Below, piece by piece: positions 56,526-64,000 of a stretch of DNA of 64,000 nt (the first letter of the stretch is position 1; the number at the start of each line of letters is the position of its first letter). The stretch is from Anaerolineales bacterium UBA6055 (GTDB lineage: Bacteria; Chloroflexota; Anaerolineae; Aggregatilineales; Phototrophicaceae). The translations under genes and the position numbers were made by a program. Where the stretch lies: NCBI GenBank assembly GCA_002428985.1, contig DIYL01000054.1:248001-312000 (forward strand), read 5' to 3'. Below the pieces are notes generated by a model. The model saw nothing but the letters and a program-made list of their open reading frames with translations. It was not told the DNA's origin and did no database searches.

Positions 56526-57212
56526 ATGAATACAGAAATAGACAATTCATCGCTTAATGACTTATATCAGAATCGCTTTCAATCCGAAGTTCGGGAGCAA
56601 CGTAATGTTCTGTGGCAAACGTTATGTAAATATTGGATACAACGCTACGTTAAATCTGATGCAACAGTTCTGGATTTAGCGGCGGGGCAATGTGAATTCA
56701 TTAACAATATAAACTGCGGTGACAAGATTGCGTTAGATATCAATGAAGATGTTAAGTTGTTTGCAGATTCAGACGTACGGATTGTAATGGCAATGAGCAA
56801 CGACATGCGTGAGATTGACGACAATTCTGTTGATGTTGTATTTGTCAGTAACTTCTTTGAACATTTACCCACAAAACAATCCTTCTTAGAAACCCTCACA
56901 GAAATAAGGCGTATCTTACGACCAGAAGGCAAACTCATTATCCTTCAACCGAATATTCGATTACTAAACGGCGAATATTGGGATTTCGTCGACCATTACC
57001 TACCATTAACTGACCGGACATTGGTCGAAGCGATGTCACTTGTTAAATTGAACGTGGATGAACTGAAGGTTAGATTTCTACCATATACAACCAAGAGTCG
57101 GTTACCTCAGCACCCTTTGATTGTCCGTTTGTACCTAGCAATACCTGTATTGCACTGGATGTTTGGCAAACAGACATGGATGGTTGCATCGAAACCATCT
57201 GATAAAAATTAG
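56526..57212 (+). CDS. SAM-dependent methyltransferase
   Basis: 228 aa. Motif I 'ATVLDLAAGQCEFINNI', 'IALDINEDVKLFA', and 'DNSVDVVFVSNFFEHLPTKQSF' then 'ILRPEGKLIILQPN'. It closes a rightward unit with two epimerases and a GT2. Probably methylates a sugar nucleotide or a glycan. Confidence 0.88.
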   Translation: MNTEIDNSSLNDLYQNRFQSEVREQRNVLWQTLCKYWIQRYVKSDATVLDLAAGQCEFINNINCGDKIALDINEDVKLFADSDVRIVMAMSNDMREIDDNSVDVVFVSNFFEHLPTKQSFLETLTEIRRILRPEGKLIILQPNIRLLNGEYWDFVDHYLPLTDRTLVEAMSLVKLNVDELKVRFLPYTTKSRLPQHPLIVRLYLAIPVLHWMFGKQTWMVASKPSDKN

Positions 57213-57307
57213 GTATACAGTATTAAATATACATCGTATTTGTCATTGAAGTCGCTAGAGTAAAGAAAGAATTCTCTCTTCTCTTTTCGAGTTATGGATT
57301 TTCCAAG

Positions 57308-57350
57308 GTAAGCTTGTAATCTACTAAATTTATTACAATAATTTGCTTAC
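57308..57350. terminator. Possible convergent terminator hairpin
   Basis: Nested repeats GTAAGC (57308-57313)/GCTTAC (57345-57350) and TTGTAAT/ATTACAA surround an 11-base loop between the convergent methyltransferase and GT2 genes. It is AT-rich and has no U-tract, so the assignment is weak. Confidence 0.3.
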
Positions 57351-58294
57351 ACAACATCTTCTGGTGCGAGTGTTTTCCCTCGAATATTGTGGAGACCGTC
57401 GATTAATCCACGTACAATATATCCTGATTTTTGCAAACCGCTTTTGCCACGAAACAGTGCAAACATTAACATCAAGATGGCGTTTCGGAAAATCACAGAG
57501 ACGATAAAGATCATTGAATTATGTCGTTTAATGAATAGTATTTGGTTACGTATTTGATAGTAAGTCACAATATTCTTTAGAGCGTTGTTATCGGAACTAG
57601 AGTGGCCTTGTTTGTGAAGGACAACAGAACTAGGAACAATGTACGAGCTTACTCCATGCTGTCGCAATCGAAATGAATAGTCAGCCTCTTCATTGTACAA
57701 AAAATAACTCGTATCCATAAATCCGTAATCTTTGATGACCGATACAGGTATCAAAATACTACTTCCAGAAACACTTGAAACGACTTTGGTCTTCTTGTTA
57801 GGAAATAGCTCGCCATAGGTCGCAAAAGGTCTTACAACGAATAATTTCTGACGGAAAGGGAATTCAAAATATTTGCGTGGAAAAGCAACAACAGTATCAT
57901 CATTTAAAACACTGGTATCTGAATTCAAAGGAAGGCTACCATATATAGCGTTATGATTATCTTGCCATGCTTCTACCAACCTCGTTAATGTATCTGAATA
58001 TACCTCTAAATCATTATTCAGTATCCAAACAAGATCAGCATTTTGATTTATTGCGTAGTTGACTGCAAATTCATGACCACCAGCATACCCATAGTTTTCA
58101 CCAGTTTCCAATAGAATAATATTAGGGAATCGATCTGATATTGCCGATACAGATTTGTCTGTAGACCCATTGTCAGTAACGATAATTTGATAATTGTCAT
58201 AAACTAATGTTTCTAACGTTTCGATACACTTTATAGTTGCTTTATAGTGATTCCAATTCAAGATCGAAATATAAACAACTGGATCTTGTGACAT
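57347..58294 (-). CDS. Glycosyltransferase family 2 (rhamnosyltransferase-like)
   Basis: 315 aa from the ATG at 58294, preceded by AAGGGAAA; the longer open frame to 58372 lacks a ribosome site. 'VYISILNWNHYKATIKCIETL', 'IIVTDNGSTDKSV', 'GYAGGHEFAVNYAI', 'LVWILNNDLEVYSDTL' and 'YFLYNEEADYSFRLRQHG' match the WbbL/RfbF-type GT2 branch. A membrane-associated hydrophobic segment lies near the C-terminus ('IFIVSVIFRNAILMLMFALF'). Confidence 0.9.
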   Translation of the reverse strand: MSQDPVVYISILNWNHYKATIKCIETLETLVYDNYQIIVTDNGSTDKSVSAISDRFPNIILLETGENYGYAGGHEFAVNYAINQNADLVWILNNDLEVYSDTLTRLVEAWQDNHNAIYGSLPLNSDTSVLNDDTVVAFPRKYFEFPFRQKLFVVRPFATYGELFPNKKTKVVSSVSGSSILIPVSVIKDYGFMDTSYFLYNEEADYSFRLRQHGVSSYIVPSSVVLHKQGHSSSDNNALKNIVTYYQIRNQILFIKRHNSMIFIVSVIFRNAILMLMFALFRGKSGLQKSGYIVRGLIDGLHNIRGKTLAPEDVV

Positions 58295-58800
58295 TGGATG
58301 TTTCCCTTCATCATAATTTATGACTAAGTGACGATCCCACCGGCAAATCTCAATATCCAGACTGTCAAGCACATTTTATAGAATTTATGTTAATAATATA
58401 GATTACCTACTTTACAGCGGATTTGAGACAATAAATTGCAGATTTCACCAATCAGTATAATATTAAATGACGTCGTTAAATAAATTCAAGCGTTATATTG
58501 GTTCAAAACTCCGTTAAAAGTAAACAGATTCGCGTTGCGGAGTGTATGAACAATCAGGATATGACTAATAGAAAACATACACAGCGAAAGTCATTACACT
58601 TACGCCTCTTTTTCCTTCGGCTATGACTTGCCTTTACCAACTTTCCCCCTATCGTGATACGCCTCTTTTGGGCAAAATTCGTTCTGAAAGATTTCGTTTC
58701 TTTTTAGTCAAAACAAGCTTGATAGACATTCTTGTTTTTGAATTGATTACGTTACTTTGGGATTCTACACAATCTTGTAATGAGGATAATATAACACCCT
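58295..58800. other. Intergenic stretch with no recognised feature
   Basis: About 500 bases between divergent GT2 genes. A 69-codon frame at 58623-58832 has no family resemblance. No repeat or RNA gene is visible; promoters for both genes probably lie here. Confidence 0.35.
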
Positions 58801-59805
58801 ATGTTTATGTCGATAGCCTTATGCACCTATAATGGCGAGAAATTTTTATCAGATCAATTGCAGAGCTATATCGATCAAACACGACCGCCAGATGAGCTCG
58901 TTGTCTGTGATGATCAATCTGAAGATAACACAGTTGCTCTATTAGAAGACTTTCAAACAAAGGTGGATTTTTCAGTCAGAATTATATCTAATGAGAATAA
59001 TCTAGGTGTAACGAAGAACTTCGAAAAAGCGATTACACACTGTACAGGAGATATTATCGTATTATCAGATCAAGATGACTGTTGGCATCCTGAGAAATTG
59101 GAGATTATGGAAAAAGTATTCTTACAAGACTCAGACATAGGGTTGGTCTATTCTAACCTGAAAATTGTTGATGAAGATCTCCAGTCACAAGATATTACTA
59201 TGTTTGATTTGATTCACTTCAATGACGATCGTCAACAGATGTTTCATGATGGAAAAGGGTTTGAGTTATTGCTCAAACGAAACTACATAACAGGTGCGGG
59301 AATGGCATTTCGTGCCTCTTATAGACAGAATATCCTGCCAATATCTCCCCTATGGATACACGATGAATGGATTAGTATTGTTCTGAGTTTATTCACCAAA
59401 TTCGCGATTATCGATGAAACTCTTACTTATTATCGTCAACATAGTGCAAATGAAATCGGCGTAACAAATACCAGAGGACCTAAATTATCTTTGTTAAGGA
59501 AATTTAGAAAAACACTCTCAATCTCTAGGACAGCCTATCAACAACATGCGACACGTTCGTTCGAGTTCTACGAGCAATTCAAGGCTAGAGCGAGTGTTAC
59601 TGTTGTGGATGAAGACTATCAAATACCAATGCATTACATGTATCAAAAAGCTGAGCATTTAGAAAGACGAGCAAACCTACCTCATAACCGAATCGCACGT
59701 ATTCCAACTATTATAAGTGAGCTTATGAACAACCGTTATCAGATGTATTCTGTTAATGGCATTTATTCAGCTCTTCGCGATTTACTTTCAATATATGAAA
59801 AATAA
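58801..59805 (+). CDS. Glycosyltransferase family 2
   Basis: 334 aa. 'SIALCTYNGEKFLSDQLQSY', 'LVVCDDQSEDNTV' and 'IIVLSDQDDCWHPEKLE' (DxD-type motif) are typical of GT2 enzymes of the capsular and rhamnan type. Two ATGs (58801, 58807) are possible. It stands alone and rightward, with the MITE-like element 97 bases beyond its stop. Confidence 0.88.
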   Translation: MFMSIALCTYNGEKFLSDQLQSYIDQTRPPDELVVCDDQSEDNTVALLEDFQTKVDFSVRIISNENNLGVTKNFEKAITHCTGDIIVLSDQDDCWHPEKLEIMEKVFLQDSDIGLVYSNLKIVDEDLQSQDITMFDLIHFNDDRQQMFHDGKGFELLLKRNYITGAGMAFRASYRQNILPISPLWIHDEWISIVLSLFTKFAIIDETLTYYRQHSANEIGVTNTRGPKLSLLRKFRKTLSISRTAYQQHATRSFEFYEQFKARASVTVVDEDYQIPMHYMYQKAEHLERRANLPHNRIARIPTIISELMNNRYQMYSVNGIYSALRDLLSIYEK

Positions 59806-59894
59806 GCGTGCGTTTTCTATAAATCATCTAGAGTTATTATGGTGGGTATATGACAAACTTAAAACACGTGAGATATGAGTAACATCATGCACCT

Positions 59895-60065
59895 TAGTTA
59901 TGGGTAGTGGTTAAGTAGTAAGTGGTGGCAATCCATAAAATGTTCTTTAGCTTAAATAACATCATTGATTTCTGTTGTTATTCAAGGCTTTCCAATTATA
60001 GTTCGCTCGTTGGCAAATATTACAAATTGTTGTATCACTTACCTTTTAACCACTACCTAGTTATG
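59895..60065. mobile_element. MITE-like element, 155 bp, with 8-bp target duplication
   Basis: Terminal inverted repeats GGTAGTGGTTAA (59903-59914) and TTAACCACTACC (60046-60057) match exactly over 12 bp and imperfectly to about 22 bp. They are flanked immediately by the direct repeat TAGTTATG at 59895-59902 and 60058-60065. The 155-bp interior encodes nothing (the small frame at 59922-60161 runs through an end). This is the structure of a non-autonomous insertion, mobilised in trans by a transposase that makes 8-bp duplications. It lies between convergent genes. The rest of the 59806-60178 gap is featureless. Confidence 0.75.
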
Positions 60066-60178
60066 AATTGTGTGGACTCTTTAGATTATTCAGTATTTGG
60101 AATTCAATTCACCTACGGCGACCGCGAGCAAGTCGGTTCTCGCTATTTGAACCCCAAATAGCATTTGATAAACAGATT

Positions 60179-63106
60179 TTAATTGCCAGAATGATCGACT
60201 TTCCATAAACGTAAAATACGGAATTGTTTGAAGTCTGTATCTACAAGACCACTTCGTTCCATAATCCGCTCGAGACGCTCATATTCTCTTCCTAGAATAA
60301 TATAGCTAATGTCATATGTTTCTATGGTTTCGATAAATGCCTCGACCGTCAATGAGTCACTAAATAAGGCGTTGTATTTTCTATTCCTGATATTGAATTC
60401 GTCATAACTGATACGGGGGAATAGTGGGGAGTACCATGTAATGCCGTGTAAACCTGCCCCCATTGATGGAATTAAATGATGTATATTGCCACGCTGATCA
60501 GCTAGAATATAAACTTTATGATCGGCAGATAACCGAATATAGTCACCAATTTCCGCCGCATCCCTGTAAATTTGGGATAGTTGTGTTGCGGGCTGGGTTT
60601 GTGTGCGCATCAAGCGATCTTGTAATCGAGCAGCTCGAATATCCCACTCACCATAAGGCGGCGATAATGCGATGCTAAATGACACAATAAACAAAACAGA
60701 CGCCAGAATAATCATACTCCAGTGGAATAACGAAGATAGCATCGGAGACAAGCGACGAATGCTCAGGTAACACATCCATAGCGTCATGGCTCCTATTACT
60801 CCATAGGATAACATCCATGGTATGCGCCACAATTGAGAATGGCTGATAATTCTTCCAAGTATTATTGATGTGAACGGTTGGAGTGCTACTAATAACAGTA
60901 AAACAAATGGTACAATAAACAAGAAGGCATTGTTTTGGCGAATATAGAAAAGGGATAAGATAACTGCAAGCCCCAGCATGACATATACTTCGTCGTTAAT
61001 CAAATCCGGGTCAATCCCAAGATATTCTCCTGTTTCTGATTCATTACTTGGCACGTGTGCGGATCGCAATTCGAGCATATACTCAACATCACCGGTCCAT
61101 AACTCAACACCCTCTGCCTCAGAAACAATTCGTATACCAAATGGAATGGTCATCCACGTACCACAAATCACGGCAATAATGATGATGTGCCTCCAATGAT
61201 GTGATCTTATGATAACGTAAAGGCACGTCATCGCACCGATTATCAAACTGGTGTTGAAAAACTTAGTTGGATGTCCCAACATCACGGCTAAAATTGACAG
61301 AATAACTAAGAACAGATTGATTCGGGAGGGTTGCTTCAAGTATTCAAGGGTTGTGACAACAGCAAGTGGCGCGAGCACAAAAGATACCATCAGCTTATCT
61401 TGTGAGATCGTCCGCAAGAAACGTAGACCGAATTGGTCAGGATGTAAATGCGTGATAATGAGAAAAGCTAAGATCGGAAAAGCGATAAAACAAAATGATT
61501 GTGGTATATCAAAGCGTCTAACAACGTCAAATGAAGTAATAAATACAAAAATTGCCAAATAAAAGGACAAGAGGTGAAATGAAGTTAGGATATGCAATTG
61601 TGAAAAATTGATAATCAGAGCTTGTGGAACTGTCCAAACAGCTAACCACATGCGATATTGCATGGTGATATCGCTACCAAGATAAGGGTCTAGCAATGTA
61701 AAAGTCTCCGCCTGTGCATATAGTGACACAAGGGGATTATAGGCACGGTAATCACCTCCGAGATTACCAAAACCAGGCTCAGCAAGTTGCGATAAAACAA
61801 CTAAAATAGAGAGGATGCCTAACGACAATAGCAACGTATGACTTATTTTCCATTCAAGCTCAAGATGAAATAACTGAGAGGGGAATTGTTGGTATGATAG
61901 ACGTACTAAAAAGATCAAGCCAACAAGTGTATACAGCCATTGTAAGACTGTTGCGGAACTACCCAGAATTAGGACAATTAGCCACAGAATGACTGCCAAC
62001 ACAAAACTTAAGATAAACCCCGTTGTTAATAACGACGACCAATGAGTAATTGTTGGCTTGAGTATAAGAGCGAACAAAACGCCAGGTAGCATATATAAAA
62101 TGATGCCTACAAATGCTTGTAACACATCATTCTGAATCAGCGCAACCCATTCGATTTGGTATGCCAAAATCCAAAGGACACTCGTAACAATCATAAAGGC
62201 TGGATTGACAGGTTGTCTTAAAGAGTGATCTGTAGACAAGATTTTATTGGGTTGCAGCCTGATATGAATGATCGTTGCACCAATAATAAAAATAAATAGT
62301 GCCAGAGGTATGATAATGCCCTCAGTAATTGATAGATTGAAGATCAATAACAGATAAAAACAAACACCCCAATATGCGAAAATGCCCACAATGACAAGAG
62401 GGTAGGGTATCGATTTGATAAGCTGTTTAATTCTCAAAAGTACGGATGAACGACTGATACCTAAAACAAGTACAAAAAATGTGATCAGACTTGTGCTGAC
62501 TAACACAATATGCGATAACAAAAAATGCGACCCAACTGAGTGAACTGCTTGACTGTGACAAGTATCTGTCAAATATAGAAATCCAGTAAACAAGCAGGTG
62601 TTAAATAAGATTAGCCCAATCCATCTATGCCAAAATTTTTCAGCACCCCAATCATAGAGCGGTGCGAAATAATGACCAATAGATTTGAATATTGGAATTT
62701 TAAGTGGTGTCAATATGATACTAATGCTGATCAGGCTAACTATAAAAAGTGCGATGATATGGGGGTGTAATAAACTAAAGGGTTGTGCTGTTAAAGATAC
62801 CTGCTCCCCATTTTCAAAATTGACCAAGAACTCATTTACTTCGCATGTGTTACTTATCGTCTCTTGAAAGGCACCGATCTTACCTTGCTCATTAAGAAAA
62901 ACACCTGTAATTCGTTGAGATGTCCATTGCAATTCGTAGGCAGTATCACCAGAAAAAATGACAGCAGGCGTGATCCAAATATCTATATACGAATCTGCTT
63001 CAGCATGATACAAGACATGAGGTTGGGAAGCAAATGCTGCAATAATGCTAGTTGACAACAATAAAACTAGTAGTGATAGTACAAACTGACGTGAATTCGA
63101 ATGCAT
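60179..63106 (-). CDS. Large polytopic membrane protein, glycosyltransferase-like (GT-C type)
   Basis: 975 aa from the ATG at 63106; a GTG at 63118 would give 979. A signal-anchor at the N-terminus is followed by a small extracytoplasmic beta domain (~30-110) and about 18-20 membrane helices to residue ~830. The loop 'AEPGFGNLGGDYRAYNPLVS' has acidic residues in a GT-C-like position. The C-terminal ~150 residues are soluble ('VYILADQRGNIHHLIPS'). It resembles large uncharacterised membrane proteins common in glycan loci. Function inferred only from architecture and neighbours. Confidence 0.7.
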   Translation of the reverse strand: MHSNSRQFVLSLLVLLLSTSIIAAFASQPHVLYHAEADSYIDIWITPAVIFSGDTAYELQWTSQRITGVFLNEQGKIGAFQETISNTCEVNEFLVNFENGEQVSLTAQPFSLLHPHIIALFIVSLISISIILTPLKIPIFKSIGHYFAPLYDWGAEKFWHRWIGLILFNTCLFTGFLYLTDTCHSQAVHSVGSHFLLSHIVLVSTSLITFFVLVLGISRSSVLLRIKQLIKSIPYPLVIVGIFAYWGVCFYLLLIFNLSITEGIIIPLALFIFIIGATIIHIRLQPNKILSTDHSLRQPVNPAFMIVTSVLWILAYQIEWVALIQNDVLQAFVGIILYMLPGVLFALILKPTITHWSSLLTTGFILSFVLAVILWLIVLILGSSATVLQWLYTLVGLIFLVRLSYQQFPSQLFHLELEWKISHTLLLSLGILSILVVLSQLAEPGFGNLGGDYRAYNPLVSLYAQAETFTLLDPYLGSDITMQYRMWLAVWTVPQALIINFSQLHILTSFHLLSFYLAIFVFITSFDVVRRFDIPQSFCFIAFPILAFLIITHLHPDQFGLRFLRTISQDKLMVSFVLAPLAVVTTLEYLKQPSRINLFLVILSILAVMLGHPTKFFNTSLIIGAMTCLYVIIRSHHWRHIIIIAVICGTWMTIPFGIRIVSEAEGVELWTGDVEYMLELRSAHVPSNESETGEYLGIDPDLINDEVYVMLGLAVILSLFYIRQNNAFLFIVPFVLLLLVALQPFTSIILGRIISHSQLWRIPWMLSYGVIGAMTLWMCYLSIRRLSPMLSSLFHWSMIILASVLFIVSFSIALSPPYGEWDIRAARLQDRLMRTQTQPATQLSQIYRDAAEIGDYIRLSADHKVYILADQRGNIHHLIPSMGAGLHGITWYSPLFPRISYDEFNIRNRKYNALFSDSLTVEAFIETIETYDISYIILGREYERLERIMERSGLVDTDFKQFRILRLWKVDHSGN

Positions 63107-63118
63107 AATGTTGTGCAC

Positions 63119-63430
63119 AACCTCTATTTATTCTTGTGCGGTCGCTTTAGATTGTCGATACAAGTAATCTGTAATATCATCCACACTTTTAATTGACTAA
63201 GTGAGCTATAGTCTCAAACAACTTGTCTGCGATATACTAGTGTTATACTAAAAGTTTGAGACCCAATTATATTATCACTTGTTTCTACATTCATCCGCAA
63301 AACGCAATTAACTTGAATAGATATATTCAAAAGTTACCTTGATGTACAGGTTAAATCAACTGTTTACCTTGCAATAGACCAGAGTTATACTTCGCCCACT
63401 AATTATAACTCTTGGGAATCTAGTAATTCT
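63119..63430. other. Divergent intergenic stretch with inverted repeat
   Basis: A perfect 9-bp inverted repeat, GTCTCAAAC (63211-63219) and GTTTGAGAC (63254-63262), encloses 34 bases that include the palindrome ACTAGT. It has no flanking duplication. It could be an operator or leader hairpin. Nothing else is seen. Confidence 0.35.
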
Positions 63431-63978
63431 ATGCAGTTTCGAGCAAGATTTGTAAAATCCATCAAACAGCTCTCGATGATGTTACCTCTTCGTTTGCGAA
63501 TTATGGTGGGCTGGTGGGTACTGTATCTTCATATGTTACGGTATCGCGGAAGTGTTGTTCAATGCCCCTGTTGTGGAACAAAGTTGTCACGATTCGCACG
63601 AAACTTCACAATAAACTTAGATAATGTTATGTGTCCAAGATGCTTGAGTTCTAGTCGACATCGATTAGTTTATCTGTATTTACAAAACAAAACTAATTTT
63701 TTCACGGATTCTCTTAAAGTCTTGCATTTTTCGCCAGTATTTATCTTCCAGAAGTTATTTCAATCACAACCTAATCTAGGTTGTCTCAGTGCGGATATTT
63801 CTTCACTTCTCGCAATGTCCACAATGCACATCAATATACCAATATACCATACGATGATAATACCTTTGATACCATTCTTTGTAGTCATGTTTTGGAACAT
63901 ATTGATAATGATATTCATGCTATGAGCGAATTATATCGTGTTCTAAAGCAAACTCTACACTGCATATCATCTAATTAA
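63431..63978 (+). pseudogene. Frameshifted zinc-ribbon SAM methyltransferase
   Basis: Residues ~44-80 form a zinc ribbon (CPCCG then CPRC), followed by 'LVYLYLQ' and 'KVLHFSPVF', the start of a methyltransferase domain as in small ribbon-methyltransferase fusions. Near 63825-63845 the frame switches: 'NIPYDDNTFDTILCSHVLEHI' and 'ELYRVLK' continue in another frame to the TAA at 63976-63978, where the expected C-terminal half (after R-V-L-K) is missing. A frameshift plus truncation makes the gene non-functional unless it resumes beyond the window. Confidence 0.7.
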
Positions 63979-64000
63979 GTCAATCAACCAACTAGATGCT

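Noticed and set aside
58623..58832. 69-codon plus-strand ORF before the GT2 gene
   Set aside because: It overlaps the GT2 start, has no ribosome site or family resemblance.
59922..60161. 79-codon plus-strand ORF
   Set aside because: It runs through the right terminal repeat of the MITE-like element and has no resemblance to a protein family.
1..64000. CRISPR arrays, tRNA/rRNA genes, prophage or integrase
   Set aside because: No regularly spaced repeats, no TpsiC-like tRNA segments and no phage or recombinase genes were seen on either strand.

Overview
The window reads like a moderately AT-rich, probably monoderm environmental bacterium. The substrate-binding proteins have short 'hydrophobic-AQDD' leaders, several starts are TTG or GTG, and the gene families (ScyD/VCBS, GH172, TVP38 next to a mercuric-reductase-like flavoprotein, a large glycan locus) together suggest a Chloroflexota (Anaerolineae-type) genome. 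No rRNA, tRNA or universal marker gene is present, so this assignment is an inference.

Region 1 (1-2273) is the 3' part of a secreted ScyD/FG-GAP/ASPIC protein. Region 2 (2299-9903) holds two divergent transcription units that share one regulatory gap. Leftward: a peptide-type ABC binding protein, two permeases and a D-2-hydroxyacid dehydrogenase. Rightward: a zinc deacylase and a Gfo/Idh/MocA oxidoreductase. A GntR/FCD regulator lies beyond. The shared gap contains a near-consensus sigma-70 promoter and a perfect 12-bp palindrome of GntR type.

Region 3 (10155-27195) is a tightly packed, co-directional 15-gene run: a thiolase-like protein without its catalytic Cys and His, a DUF35 partner, DhaK, DhaL, a FucI/AraA-like isomerase, a four-gene ABC importer, an MFS carrier, a class III CoA-transferase, a nucleoside hydrolase, an aldehyde dehydrogenase, a class I aldolase and a GH51 arabinofuranosidase. 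It starts behind a perfect TGTGA-N6-TCACA (CRP-type) box and a TTGACA promoter. This is the best candidate for an undescribed pathway: isomerise, phosphorylate and cleave a sugar, oxidise the aldehyde, attach CoA, and make a second C-C cleavage with a repurposed thiolase/DUF35 pair.

Region 4 (27346-30064) is a TVP38 membrane protein, a disulfide oxidoreductase and a CDP-alcohol phosphatidyltransferase. Region 5 (30423-31532) is a lone GH172 (DUF2961) enzyme.

Region 6 (32011-64000) is a surface-glycan locus. It contains GT4 and GT2 glycosyltransferases, polytopic GT39-like proteins, three intact methyltransferases, two epimerases (one CDP-paratose 2-epimerase-like), a Wzm/Wzt ABC exporter and two sulfotransferases, so the product is probably an exported, sulfated and methylated polysaccharide. 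The locus is eroding. It has a frameshifted SGNH hydrolase, a multiply frameshifted duplicate of the neighbouring 605-aa membrane protein, an unrecognised gene remnant, a broken zinc-ribbon methyltransferase at the window edge, and a 155-bp MITE-like element with an 8-bp target duplication.
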